From: Pyrenophora tritici-repentis
Lineage: Eukaryota; Ascomycota; Dothideomycetes; Pleosporales; Pleosporaceae
DNA length: 64,000 nucleotides
Direction: 5' to 3'
Assembly: GCF_003171515.1 (NCBI RefSeq)
Contig: NC_089392.1
Location: forward strand, 2,914,001 to 2,978,000
A program made the position numbers and the translations under genes. The notes under the pieces were generated by a model that saw only the letters and a program-made list of their open reading frames with translations, made no database searches and was not told the origin of the DNA. Positions 21,426-32,505 of the stretch are shown piece by piece; within the stretch, counting starts at the first letter, position 1; each line of letters opens with the position of its first letter.

Positions 21426-23836
21426 ATGACAGACCGGACGAATGAAGCCAGCGACAAACCCGGCGCGCGATGGAACTTGTCCGACCAACTTGTCAACAGC
21501 CCGGACTCTGAGCTACCCAAAAAACCACAGGACCAACCCTTGAATCGCGCTTGTGAGGCATGCCGCATCTCAAAGGTTCGATGTCTCATGAATCCAGACA
21601 CGAGCTCGTCGCAATGCCAACGATGCGCCAAGGCCAATCGGACTTGCGTTTTTGCGCCGCCTGCTAAGAGGAGACAACGAAAAAGAACAGATGTGCGAGT
21701 AACGGAATTGGAGAAGGAAATACAGCAGATGCGCAGTCTCTTGAAGACAAATACCACCAGATCATCCAATGACGTCAGCGAACATGAATCTGAAGACGAG
21801 TCAGACGACCAAGCACATACAGGAGAAAAGAGAAAACCCCCGAGCGTCCAAAGTCAATCGGCTGGGACGACGTCGACGTATTCTGTATTTACGGCCCCCG
21901 TCAGCACAGGACCAATGGCCGATGCTGCCGTCACTGGCGCGCCAACAGACTTTTTCGGGTCTTCTGAAAACGACATAATCGATCGCAATGTTGTCTCTGA
22001 AGACATGGCACGGGAGCTTTTGACTATCTGGCGCAATGAGCTCGTTACTGCTTGTCCGGGCATAACCATACCTAAACATTGGGATGTCCTCGATCTTCGG
22101 TCAAATAAGCCGGCACTGTTCCACGCAATCATGGCCGCAGCTGCTCACTCAAAAGGCTCCGCTTTGTCAGACAGACTCCATGAGGAGACAGTTCTCTTGT
22201 ACGCTCGATCTGCGTTCATCAAAGGGGAGAAGTCAGTCCAAGCTATTCAGGCGCTGATTGTCACTGTTTCTTACTATTCGCCTTCAAAGACGCCTGGCCA
22301 CCTTCAGATTTACCAGTGGGTTAACATGGCAGCATCAATGGCGCTCGAGCTGGGCTTGACTTCCAAGCCCAGAACGCACGAACAGCTGCCTAAACGTGCG
22401 ATCAGAACACTACACAAGATCTCCTCACCAGAGGAACTACTTGAGCACTGTCGTACTATCCTGTTGCTATACATTATCAGCGCGGGCTTTTCGATGAGAT
22501 TGAAGCGACCCAATATCCTACTCTTCAACAGCTGGATGGAAGAATGTTCCAACATTCTAGAAAAGTCGAAGCTTTTGGATGACAAAAGGATCCTCGCGTG
22601 GCTAAAACTACAAAGAATAGCTGATGAAGCTAATACCGCGTTTGGCTTCGACGATGCGAGTACTAGTTTCACTCTCTCGGAACTGCGGATGCAAATCATC
22701 CTGCGCATCTTCGATCGGAGGATGCAAGATTGGAGGAAGTCGGTCCCCGACGATGTCATGACACGTAGGTTATCTAGACAAGCTTCTTAGGTGTGCTTTG
22801 CTGACCTGTTAGTGAACCTCGAGCTAGAGTATCACGCAGATATGCTTTCCATGTGGGAGTTTGGCATGGACGGAGGCCGCTATGATGGTGAGTCGTATGC
22901 TCAATTGAGCACCTTCGAGACTAATGTCATATCCTACCAGTCATCGAGTTCAGGAACAGATACGTCACTCTGCCCGCGTTAGACGACGACTGTGTACAAC
23001 CAGAGTCCCTCCTCTCCCGATCAGCCCTCCAAATCAACGCCACTACCAAATGCATAAGCGCAGCACATGCCATGCTAGACAGCTTCATTGCAGTCCCAAC
23101 CGACAAATTACGAAAATCACCAAACGCCCTCTACGTCCGAGCGGTTTATTCGCTAGTCACATTGCTGAAAGCCGACTATGCCGTCGGAACCGACGCGGAG
23201 ATGGGCGAGTTATTCGAAAGCCAGAACCTCAAAGTGCAATTTTATCTTGATACGGTGCTGAAGAAAACAAAAGAGGCAGCAGGACCGCAAGAGTGCCGAA
23301 ACCCAAGTCACTGGAACTTTTTGCTCGAAGCAAAACTGAAGAGCTGGTGGGACGAATACCGGGAGTGGCGGAAAGAAGGTAGAGACCAAAAACGAAGAAA
23401 GACAAAGTCAGGCGACGATAGCGATCCAACGACTGGAAACCAAACACCAGCGTTTGTAGAGCCCAGTTCACAACATGGAACAGCATCCCCAGTCAACCCA
23501 TCGCTTGTCACCACATCACAACAACAACATCAACATCATCCTCATCCCCCACAAGCACTACAAATGCCAAATTTCAACATCACAAACTCGTATCCTACCC
23601 AGCCAACGTGGAATACGAACGAATTGGGCCTCGACACAACAACCCCAGCACAACAACAGCCTGTGGGTGACCAAGCAGCATACACACATGAAATGGGAGA
23701 TTTTTCAGCCGCGTTTCAAAACGGCGATTTGTATCTTTGGAATGATCTCACGGCTGATAACTTTAACGGGTGGGTTCCGCAGAATGGGCCATACGGGGGG
23801 ATGGGATTTGGGGGGATGAATAGTCAGGGTTTCTGA
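21426..23836 (+). CDS. Zn2Cys6 fungal transcription factor
   Basis: Three exons, 21426-22764, 22813-22887 and 22941-23836, give 769 residues. The DNA-binding cluster has cysteines at 43, 46, 53, 64, 67 and 74; the spacing between the third and fourth cysteine is ten residues, longer than the usual five or six. It is followed by the basic linker KRRQRKRTD and a heptad stretch VTELEKEIQQMRSLL for dimerisation. The middle resembles the fungal transcription-factor domain (helical, with WRNELVTACPGI and LELGLTSKPR). The C-terminus is rich in Gln, Pro, Asn and His, a likely activation region. Its overall layout recalls War1/PrtT-type regulators, but I cannot name an ortholog. The gene's 3' end borders the transposon island. 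Exon 2 is 75 nt; both junctions keep the frame and give continuous helix sequence. Confidence 0.88.
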
Positions 23837-24214
23837 ACAATATCCTCGTGGAGCGGTTCATTTGACGAGTTTCTTGTAGAAGTAGTTTTCCGATTTAGGA
23901 TTGTATAATTTTACCGTTGGAAATTATCTGTGGAGTTCCTCTTGCTCAACTCATTTAGGGTACAAGCACTATCTTGCGTTTGCTTTCTTTAGAATTTCTT
24001 TACTTTTCTCAAAAGATCATGTTTTAAATAGCGTACACGTATGACTTGACAGTTGTCAGGTACGGTGGAGTTTCGCAAGAACAGCCGCCGATCATGGCGT
24101 TGTGCATTCTGAGATTTTCAAATTTGCCGAAGATTCTCCACACAGACATGAGAAGTTTTGCGATCAGTTTTTAGTCCATGCCGGCTTGATGATGACGTTT
24201 TTAGAAAGAAAGAG

Positions 24215-24305
24215 TCCGTGGAATAGGAAAGTGGAGGAGAAGGAAAGTACAGCTTGCAGCAGAGGATATATATACACTCTGCCAATACATCTGTCCAGGT
24301 CATCA
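24215..24305. repeat. diverged AT-rich repeat, copy 1
   Basis: This stretch shares the order TAGGAAAGTGGAG, GAAGGA, CAGAGG, TATATA and GTCATC with 26257-26335. By eye the identity is about 70% with small gaps. The parent element is not recognisable. Confidence 0.5.
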
Positions 24306-24638
24306 GGATGATTAATATTGCATTTCCAAGATCTCGGAAAAGGGACATAGGAGACGAGAGACTTTTTTAAGAACCAGAGAAAGTCAGCATCGTACCTTCT
24401 TGCGATCTTTTTTTCTGCATTCATAGAAGATATAAGTTTTCAGTGCTGTGTAGAAGAGATCAGGGGAAACCCCTAGGATAATCGGTTCATATACGCTCAG
24501 GCTGGAGCTTTGTAAAGCAGAACACACATATCCATAGTGCGAGATTTTTAGCCGGACTGGGCAAGGAAACAGCATGCCAGGAATGTCGATATGGTTGAGT
24601 ATCGCGGGAGTGGAGCCTAATATTTGGACGTTGGTGAC

Positions 24639-24751
24639 TGTCGGATCGTGAGTATCGGTAGAGACGTCGGCTGCTGGACACTTCGGCCCGACTTCGGCCC
24701 ACCTTGCGCAGAGCTTAGGTATACCTTCGTAGCAGCTATGTTCGTAGACAA
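24639..24751 (+). repeat. truncated LTR of the 190-bp family
   Basis: These 113 bases match the reverse complement of 26612-26723 with two mismatches, starting at the same terminal TGTCGGATCG. Beyond 24751 the match weakens quickly. No target duplication is visible, as expected for a truncated or decayed copy. It lies in inverse orientation to the full copy at 26534-26723. Confidence 0.85.
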
Positions 24752-24996
24752 TCAATCACCATCACCGAACAGAATGCATTCCTAGTTATCGTTATTTCCT
24801 TTCAGCACTAGTGCTATAGACCTTCCAACAGTGACAGACTTTTAAGAAGACGAAGAAGAAAAGGTTACAGATAAGGAGGAAATCAGGAGGACTAGCTGTC
24901 AAAGGTATTTTATCCACATGAACCTCTCAAATCATGTAACGTTTCGTATGAATTTTCTGGAACTTAGCTCTATAAGAAGGGCTGATAGATTATTTC

Positions 24997-25069
24997 AAGA
25001 GTTTCGGAATGTTGTATAAGTTTATAGTGGAAGTCGGAGAGCACGCCAGTGGGCGTGATATATTTCTAA
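24997..25069. repeat. diverged direct repeat flanking the left solo LTR
   Basis: The stretch beginning TTTCGGAATGTT and containing TTTATAGTGGAAGT is repeated in diverged form at about 25379-25444, on the other side of the solo LTR at 25138-25363. This looks like tandem or repeated copies of an old AT-rich element into which the LTR element later inserted. Confidence 0.5.
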
Positions 25070-25137
25070 CACCCTGCTTTCCAATCATGAATCGTGTTTA
25101 TGTTTTTTTGGAACTTTGACCCGATCTCCAAATATAC

Positions 25138-25363
25138 TATTGGAACAAGGTCCCTCTAGTAGTATGACTACTATGGATAACCGAGTGGGAGGAGGGACAA
25201 GGCGGGGTGGCTGCAACGTACTGTATTGACTATCGTATTAAGTGTCGCAGACTCACTCTGTTGTGGTGGGTGCTATTGCCCACCGAGCAGTGCCTGCCAC
25301 ACCAGCATATCATGTGACTCCCAAGCACCTTCTACCCTGGACTGAACTCAGATATTCTCAACA
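25138..25363 (-). mobile_element. solo LTR, 226-bp family, copy 1
   Basis: This 226-bp sequence reads TATTGG...CTCAACA on the plus strand, that is TGTTGAG...CCAATA on the minus strand, as for an LTR. It is flanked by the 5-bp target duplication TATAC at 25133-25137 and 25364-25368. It matches the reverse complement of 25792-26017 at all but about five positions. No internal retroelement sequence is attached, so it is a solo LTR left by LTR-LTR recombination or a very short non-autonomous element. Confidence 0.9.
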
Positions 25364-25791
25364 TATACCAATGTTTTAGAAATTTCGGAATGTTATGAGG
25401 ATTTATAGTAGAAGTAAGAGGACAGCCTAGCGAGTATAGTATATATACACACAAGCCTTCCAGGCCATTGCTTCTAGTGGTGATTGTTTTGGAACCTGAA
25501 ACCAACACAGGTTTATCCGGTTCATGTTTTGGAAAAAAGTAGAAAAAGTAGGAAATAGAAGAACAAGAGGTAGGCGAATGCGCTTTATCCATATCAGCCC
25601 TCACGCCATACATCATGCAGTCGTTAATTTTCGAAACCCGTGCCTCACATAGTCTCTTTGACACTGATTCTTTAAAAAGAAGTAGTAGAGATAGACATAA
25701 ATCAGATAGAAGTAAGAAAGATAGAATATTAGAATATATTTTTATACAGCTACGGTGGCGTCCCTGGCCATGATCGCGTATACTTACATTT

Positions 25792-26017
25792 TGTTGAGAA
25801 TATCTGGGTTCAGTCCAGGGTAGAAGGTGCTTGGGAGTCACATAATATGCTGGTGTGGCAGGCACTGCTCGGTGGGCAATAGCACCCACCACAACAGAGT
25901 GAGTCTGCGACACTTAATACGATAGTCAATACAATACGTTGCAGCCACCCCGCCTTGTCCCTCCTCCCAATTGGTTATCCATAGTAGTCATACTACTAGA
26001 GGGACCTTGTTCCAATA
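25792..26017 (+). mobile_element. solo LTR, 226-bp family, copy 2
   Basis: This 226-bp sequence, TGTTGAG...CCAATA, is flanked by the target duplication CATTT at 25787-25791 and 26018-26022. It is about 98% identical to copy 1 but inverted. Different target duplications show that the two copies inserted independently. The pair forms an inverted repeat with a 428-bp spacer. Confidence 0.9.
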
Positions 26018-26533
26018 CATTTTCAGTTTTCTAGAATTCGAACCCAACATTTTGAGGATAAATGGGATTTTAGATATAAGGAATCAAAATAGAGTATGTA
26101 GAGGACAGGAAGAGGGACAGACTACCACTATATATTTTAATCTTCACACGACAGGCTCCCAGGTCATCAACCTCGCCTTTTTTTTAATCTCTGGAACCCA
26201 ACCCCAGCATGGTGTACGAAGCGTCCTCTTTTTGGAAAACAACAGATATAATTTTAGGAAAGTGGAGCAAGAAGGATAGATTTGCGCAGAGAGGCGAGGT
26301 TTATATAGCTTAGTAGAACACCTATCCAGTCATCGTTTTGTCCGCTCTGTATTTTAGGGAAAGTTAAAAGATTCTAGAAAGTCTCTCAGACAGCATAATT
26401 CTTGTTACTTTTCTTTTCTTTGTGTAGACAGAGTAGGTCGGGCTAAGCCCATAATTGCATCATGCCCTGTTTTTTTGTACGCACAGCTCCAGCTCTTCCA
26501 CATAAGAGGTATGTCCTGAAGTTTGGAATATAT

Positions 26534-26723
26534 TGTTGGTAGGCCTTGTACGATCGTACGGGGTGAATAACAACAACGAGGTTCTTCTGGTGACTGGTAT
26601 TGGTATTCATTTGTCTACGAACATAGCTGCTACGAAGGTACACCTAAGCTCTGCGCAAGGTGGGCCGAAGTCGGGCCGAAGTGTCAAGCAGCCGACGTCT
26701 CTACCGATACTCACGATCCGACA
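26534..26723 (-). mobile_element. solo LTR, 190-bp family
   Basis: This 190-bp sequence starts TGTTGGTAGG and ends CGATCCGACA, with TG...CA ends and the target duplication TATAT at 26529-26533 and 26724-26728. A truncated inverse copy lies at 24639-24751. The orientation given follows the truncated copy (TGTCGG first) and is arbitrary, since no internal coding part is present. Confidence 0.88.
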
Positions 26724-26802
26724 TATATAATTTTTAAACAAAATGCACACTTCAACCTCCCCGTGGGGTGTAATTCTCTTCTATTTAATTTCGAGGCCCA
26801 GA

Positions 26803-27008
26803 TGTTGATACGGCTAAGGTATCGGAATCACCTTCGTTGCAACGAGTTGAAATGATTGTGATTGTTCTTGTTGTTCTATGGAGGTGGAGGGAGGTCGGCA
26901 GTAAGGCAGCAGCCAGAGCTCGGACCACACGGCTTAGTCAGCCGTGTAATCCAAGCTCGTGCATGCAGCAACCAGCTGCCTTATCTACCGCAGGTTCGAT
27001 TCCCAACA
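26803..27008 (-). repeat. 3' LTR of the Copia element (206 bp)
   Basis: The LTR has TG...CA ends on the element strand (TGTTGGGAATCG...TATCAACA) and is identical by eye to 32300-32505. The plus strand near its right end contains GGTTCGATTCC, a good match to a Pol III B box; no tRNA fold surrounds it. Confidence 0.95.
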
Positions 27009-27012
27009 CTGA

Positions 27013-27027
27013 CTATCTTTTCTTTTT
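27013..27027 (-). other. polypurine tract of the Copia element
   Basis: On the element strand, AAAAAGAAAAGATAG lies four bases before the 3' LTR, the expected place for the plus-strand primer of reverse transcription. Confidence 0.7.
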
Positions 27028-27189
27028 GTGCCGGGAGATCAGATCCGTCCCCAAATCCTCCAAATCTGTAATAATATCCTGCTGCCGAAATGTAGCTAGT
27101 TGCCTATCTCGGCTAGCGCTATACGCCTTCCTGTATGCCCTTATGTCCTCCTCTTGTGTCCTTCGTTATCGCGCACACGTGCCCGTTGA

Positions 27190-30100
27190 CTACTTGGTGC
27201 CTTCAAGGTTGCTGAGCTCGGTGCTCTCGGTCGTGGGCTTGGTGTTGCGATCACGGTTGACCCACCCTTGCACTCGGAGGTTGAGCTCGTTAGAGTTGAT
27301 GAGGTTCTCTATCGCGGCGTTGCAACCTGCCTTTGTCATAGAGTCTGCTGGGTTGTCGCGACCGTCGATCCATCTGATATCCATGAGTTCGCTGCGCTCG
27401 TAGGCTTCGCGCATTGCCATGATGTCAATCATAAGGCGTTTCTCCTTGGTGGTGCCGAGCTTGACAAGGCAATCGTATAGCGATCGCGAGTCGGTGCATA
27501 CCACGATGGGACCTTAGGTAAGTTGAGTCGTTCCATGACCATATCAATGGTGCCGCCGATCGCGACTGCGATATCTACGCCGTGCGCCATCGCGTAGATC
27601 TCGGAGGCGAGGACGCTCCTGGTGATCCGCTTGCATTTGACTGAGGACCAGTGGACGATGTTGCCACGTATCCCGAAGTTTGTGTCGCTTGAGGTGACTT
27701 CATTGCCGAGTACGATGACGAATCCCATCTGGGAGCTCATATCCTTGTTGTTGGCAAAGGACGCGTCGACTAGGGTAAACAGCTTGAGGTTGCGTATGTC
27801 CAGAGGTACGTAGGTCAACCCATGGCAGAGGTTCTTCTTTTGCCATTCGATGCGTTTGTTTAACTTGGATATTTCTTCTTTTGTAGGCTCACTCGCTTGC
27901 GCAGCAGCGGCGAGGTCGAAGCTTGCTTCGGGTTGACAGATTGTCGCGATGTAAGCGCCACGTGCGCGTTGTTGAATGTACGTCTTCTTGTCAGTTGCGA
28001 TCTCCAGTTTCTCACCTTGTTTCTTTTGGCGTAGTGTGATCACGCCGTCTGTTGTGAGACTAACGACGCACCCGTTAAAGTCGATAGGGTTGTTAGTAGT
28101 AAGAAACTGCTTCTCTTTGGCGCTGAAGCGCAGCTCCTTGCTCTCCTTATTGGCAAACACGTCATCGGACAGACCGAGCGTGTCATCAGTTTGCATGCCG
28201 ACAATACCAAAGCCTAACGCCGTTGGCTTGGTGATTAAGAGGCACGGGTCATAGGTTGATGTTTCCATCCCGAGTGTCGTGGTATGGTGTTTGAAGTAGG
28301 TTGACCACCAGTACGCTCCTGCCTCGGCGATGCCGTACAGCGGCTTCACGACCACCATGATGGTGCCTTTGGGGTAGACATTGCGGAGTTGCGTGGGAAG
28401 ATCCGCGATGATCGTGCGCTGGAGATGGTCATCGGCTTGCGTGTACGCCTGCGTGATATCTCGAAGCCATAGCGTCATGCCCATTTGAAGCAGTGAGGGT
28501 GCAAGCGCGATAATAATGCGCTGACTGGCGCGCTGGATCGTCGGGCTTTGTGTGAGCACAATCCGTTTTCCATCATCGGCATAACCCTGAACAACGAGGC
28601 GCGATTTCTCGTACGGCTTAGTGGTAGTTTTGCCTTTGACCTCGTTGACAATCCGTGACTTAAAGACGCGGATGCCACCATGGCGCTGAGGGTCATACTC
28701 CTCGAAGCGGAACACTCCGCGAGTGATCAGCGCGTCAATCTCTGCCTTGGTGGATAGTTCGAATGGTTCGCCTAGGGTTGTGATCTTGCCAGTGGCACGC
28801 AGCTTCTTGGACAGCACTAAGTCGTCCTCCTCGCGTTGCGTGAGGTTGACGTCGTTGGTCTCGATGGGAGCTGGTTTTGGCTTGTTTTTGGAGCCTTTGG
28901 GGCGACCGCGCTTTCGTGGAGGTGGAACTTCTGTCTCTGGGATAAACTCGTCATCGTCCGCATCCCCGCAATTGTCGTTGTCGTCGTCGTCGCGCGGGAT
29001 AACGGTGGAGTTGTTGCGGTGGTATGGCTGCACCGATGTGACTCGAAATGTCGCCTGCCTGCCGTCGACGTCGACAATCGCGGCGGTTAGGTCGTCGTTC
29101 ATGGCGATGAGGGTATGGGGACCAGTCCAACCGCGGTTCTCGCGCCAAACCTTTACGCTGCTCTGGATCGGGAGCTGAAGCGTTTCAATGACGTTCGGTC
29201 CGTTGCGTGTCGCAAGTGCGTCGTTCACCTGGCGTTTTGCTTTGATCTTGCGGACCTCCGCCATCGCGTTCTTTATCGCTTTCGCGCGCGCGCTGATGGA
29301 TGGTGATGGCGGCGATGTCTTGGATAGGCGGGGGTAGGTGCCAAAGACGAGGAGAGTAGGCACAAGGCCATCTGGACCAGCAGTGTCGTTGACGGCTTTC
29401 ACAGCCATCTGGAGGAGGTGTTCAGATGACGTGTCGCTGTCTATGTCGGCGGAGATGACTTCGAAGGCACGGCGGATGGCCGCATGGTACCGCTCCACCT
29501 TGCCGATGGAGTTATGCGCCTCGACAGGCACCTCGTCAACCTCGATGGCCATTGTCTTTGCATTGTTGACAAACTCCTCGCTCGCAAAGTTCTTGCCAGC
29601 GTCGGTGGCTATGACATCAGGCGGACCAACGTACATATCGATCCACATGGCGCGGAGTGTGTCCCATGTTGTGCTTGCTTTCATGTCGGTGAGAAAGCGC
29701 GCTGCTTGGAAGGCAGTTGCTTCGTCAATAGCATGAAGTACTGGCCTCTGATTAATGTACATCACGTCGACGATAAGTCGATAGTTGAAGTTGATATCGT
29801 CGCGGAGGGTAAACCGAAATCGTCCTGGCGCCTTGCCAGTAATCTGACATTGGTGACAGAACTTGTTGATCTTTTCGATGGTCGCCGCATCGACTTCGTC
29901 ATAACCTGCTCTCGCGAGGACCTTGTAGAGTCGTCCCGCAGCTGGATGACCAAAGCGCCGATGGAGTTGCGCAAGCTCTACCTCGGTGAGGTAGTGCGTC
30001 GCGGTCTCTTGGTCGTCGAGCAGGAGCCATGGGTGTCCCCATTTGCGCACAATGGGGTACTCCCGTGACTCGTGTACAAGCACGTTGTCAACATTGTTGA

Positions 30101-30412
30101 GGTAGATCCCGTGGCGGTCCATGTCTGCAAGGCACAGCAAGAAAGGCGTGTTGGTCGGCATCACCGCAAAAAGTATAACGCCGAGCGGGGTTTTGACCTT
30201 CACCTCGCCAAGTGAGAGACACTCTGGGTTATCTCCAAATCGAATTCGGTGGCGACCTGCCGTGGACTCATTGATCGTGGCCGATGGCTGGAGGCGTTGC
30301 AGTGCCATGACCTGGGTCTTTCCTGCAGTGGAGACTCCGGCCGCGCCGGTGTCGGGCATGATGCCTTGGAAACAGTGAGCACCATATCGGTGATCGAAGG
30401 TGAACATGTGGG
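27190..30412 (-). pseudogene. pol: Copia pol: protease, integrase, reverse transcriptase, RNase H (frame broken)
   Basis: The main open frame runs from about 30410 to 27511. In order it shows a protease active site (MPDTGAAG), the integrase HHCC zinc motif (HRRFGHP to CHQCQ), integrase catalytic residues in RLIVDVMY, VIATDAGK and KVERYHA, a GRPKGSKN basic patch, the reverse transcriptase with LRDITQAYTQ and the catalytic MQTDDT, and RNase H with LVDASFANN, IVHWSSVKCKR and VLASEIYAMA. The RNase H end (VCTDSRSLYD, RWIDGRDNPADSMTK) lies in another frame, 27504-27190, so the frame is lost at the three-base run at 27508-27510. A second break, at 30410-30412, separates pol from the zinc-knuckle frame. 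Each break behaves as one missing base. Either real mutations, programmed shifts or sequence errors could explain them. Confidence 0.9.
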
Positions 30413-32022
30413 TGCCTCCTTTGCAGTCTCCGACGCGTATGGGTCGATCCCAGTGATCGCGTGGGTCGCCGCGGCGTCGTTGAGGTTGATGGTGAGCGCT
30501 TGCCCGTCGATGGTTCCGCAAGCAGCGGTGTTGAATTGTTCATGTTGGAAGTACGCATCGAGGTCATCAACGCGGTTGCCGTCGTCGTCCTCTGCCTCGT
30601 CATGAAGCTCGATGCCTTCGAATCCGGCGAGGAACACGTCGTAGTCGTCATCGAGATCGTGGTTTTGGACATAAGTCTTGAAGCGTTGGTGCGACTCATT
30701 GCGCTCCTCGTGTGAATGTCGCGTTGACCAGCATCCTTGTTTGCCGCACACATAGCACTTTTTATCGTGCGAGCGGCGGGGAGGGTATCGCGGTCGTGAC
30801 AGCGTCGGTCCGCGGTTGAAGCGACCGGTGCCATAGCCTCGGGTCTGTCGCGAGGTTCGTCGTTTCGGTTGTATCGTCGGTTTGTGTAGAAGATGTCATC
30901 GTCTGTCTGTTCATTGTCATAGTTGAACTGCGTTCGAGCATGCGGGTGACAGCGTTGCCAGTTACCGACGGCGTTGCGGAGCTCTGAAGCGACTGCTTCA
31001 AAGGTCGACGCAGGTCGGATCAGGACTGCGCTGCAGGCTTCGACACCCTGGCATGCTGACACAAGTTGTCCGGTGAGGCTTGACTCGCTGAGTCCATTCT
31101 GCTGAGCCATCGCTTGGTACAGCTTGTGGAGCTTGTCGATGAGCAAGTCAAGGCATTGCGCAATTGTCTTGTCAGGATTACTTGCGATGACGTCCTTTAG
31201 CATAATGGTGCGCCATTCGTTCAAGAACAACTGGTAGTTCTCGGTAGTGTGGAAGTAGGCGCCCAGTTTCGCGATGATGTCTTCGTATCCAAGGTCAAGT
31301 GGAGCGATAGATTGGTAGTAGTAAGTTGACGCTTTGCCAGTAAGCATAGTGGAGATGGCTAGCTTGTAGCGGTCAGTTTGGCCAGGTTGAATGCCGACTT
31401 TGGCGCAAAGCTCTCGAAAGATGACCAGTTTGTGACTGAGCACGTCATACTTGTCACCACTGAACTTATCGTTGTTATTGTACAGCTTCGCGAGGTTTGT
31501 GAGTGCTGTCACGTTGAGTTGAGCTGGCGACGGTGAGTACTGTGCTTGTGGGTATCCTGTTGGTGGCTGCGGAGGGTTAGGGTAACTGTAGTTGCTGTTT
31601 GTGAGCTGTCGACACTTGAAACCGTCGACGAGTCGCATAAGCTCAAGCTCGTCGTCAGGCCATATCGGGCACGACGAGAGATGGAGGAGGTTGTACAGTT
31701 GCGTTATTACTGTGTCACGACTGTTGATCTGGATGTAAATCCCTCGGTGTCGGAGCAATTCCTTGACTGCTTTCCGGAGCCGCACGTCGACCGCACTTAT
31801 GATATCTTGAGTCCAATCCTCGAAGGACTTTTGGAACTCCTGGAGGATGAAGAGGTCGAACTGTCCATCGTCTTCAACTTGGACGACCCAATCGAGGACG
31901 ACAGTGTTCAGTTTGTCGGTGTTTATGACTGTGTCGGTCGGGTCGAGTTCCGCGTTGACATACTCACTCTTGTGCATCTCGGAGTACCACGATCGGTACT
32001 TGACGCTCTTGTATGGTGCCAT
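30413..32022 (-). pseudogene. gag: Copia gag with zinc knuckle (frame broken)
   Basis: The likely start is the ATG at 32022 (MAPYKSVKYRSWYSE); the open frame continues upstream from a TTG without a better ATG. The capsid-like region is helical and ends in a basic stretch near 30850. The zinc knuckle, KKCYVCGKQGCWSTRHS, lies in a different frame from 30842 down to 30413, so the frame is lost at the three-base run at 30841-30843. After the knuckle comes an acidic linker (about 30700-30500) leading to the protease. Gag forms the virus-like particle of Ty1/Copia elements and its knuckle binds the RNA. Confidence 0.85.
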
Positions 32023-32299
32023 GGTGCTGAAGTCAGTCGATTGTTTGCTGTTAGTTGCAGGCGTTGTCAGTTGTTTTTGTGCGTGGTTGACGCAGATCTT
32101 TTCGTTCAAGATCTCCTTCAGGACTGTCGGCGAAAGCGCTACCTTGATAGGTAGTCTCTGCGGGCGGTGCTGTACTTCGCACTCCTTGCTACTGTGAGGT
32201 AGGAGGAGTCGCTTCTTGGCCAAGACTACACAGCAAAAGAGCTGATGGGTCTCCTTGTCAGATATCTAGCCGATCTGTGGTGTAGCAACCACTGATCAG

Positions 32300-32505
32300 T
32301 GTTGATACGGCTAAGGTATCGGAATCACCTTCGTTGCAACGAGTTGAAATGATTGTGATTGTTCTTGTTGTTCTATGGAGGTGGAGGGAGGTCGGCAGTA
32401 AGGCAGCAGCCAGAGCTCGGACCACACGGCTTAGTCAGCCGTGTAATCCAAGCTCGTGCATGCAGCAACCAGCTGCCTTATCTACCGCAGGTTCGATTCC
32501 CAACA
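32300..32505 (-). repeat. 5' LTR of the Copia element (206 bp)
   Basis: This LTR is identical by eye to 26803-27008. It must carry the element's promoter. The CCAGA target duplication follows at 32506-32510. The bases just inside it (32299 downward) should hold the primer binding site but no tRNA match was recognised. Confidence 0.95.

Larger units (their letters stand above)
23837..26797. other. AT-rich transposon graveyard (left part of island)
   Basis: No gene is seen in this AT-rich stretch of about 3 kb. It contains three solo LTRs, one truncated LTR and diverged repeats, each listed separately. Between them the DNA is full of short A and T runs and TATATA tracts, consistent with old copies mutated by RIP (C-to-T), though RIP indices were not computed. 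Confidence 0.7.
26803..32505 (-). mobile_element. Ty1/Copia-type LTR retrotransposon, full length
   Basis: This is a complete 5703-bp element with two 206-bp LTRs (26803-27008 and 32300-32505) that are identical by eye, and a perfect target duplication CCAGA at 26798-26802 and 32506-32510. The coding strand is minus. The order in the reading direction is gag, zinc knuckle, protease, integrase, reverse transcriptase, RNase H, with integrase before reverse transcriptase, which defines Copia. A polypurine tract lies just before the 3' LTR. The primer binding site was not assigned. Identical LTRs point to a recent insertion, but the polyprotein frame is broken three times, so this copy as given is not autonomous. 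It sits between the 3' ends of two convergent genes. Confidence 0.97.

Noticed and set aside
25138..26017. An 880-bp DNA transposon with 226-bp terminal inverted repeats
   Set aside because: Each arm has its own, different 5-bp duplication (TATAC and CATTT), and nothing duplicates around the whole unit, so two LTR insertions fit better.
26980..27008. A tRNA gene suggested by GGTTCGATTCC (also at 32485-32505)
   Set aside because: The T stem does not pair and there is no D arm or anticodon arm upstream. The sequence is part of the Copia LTR.
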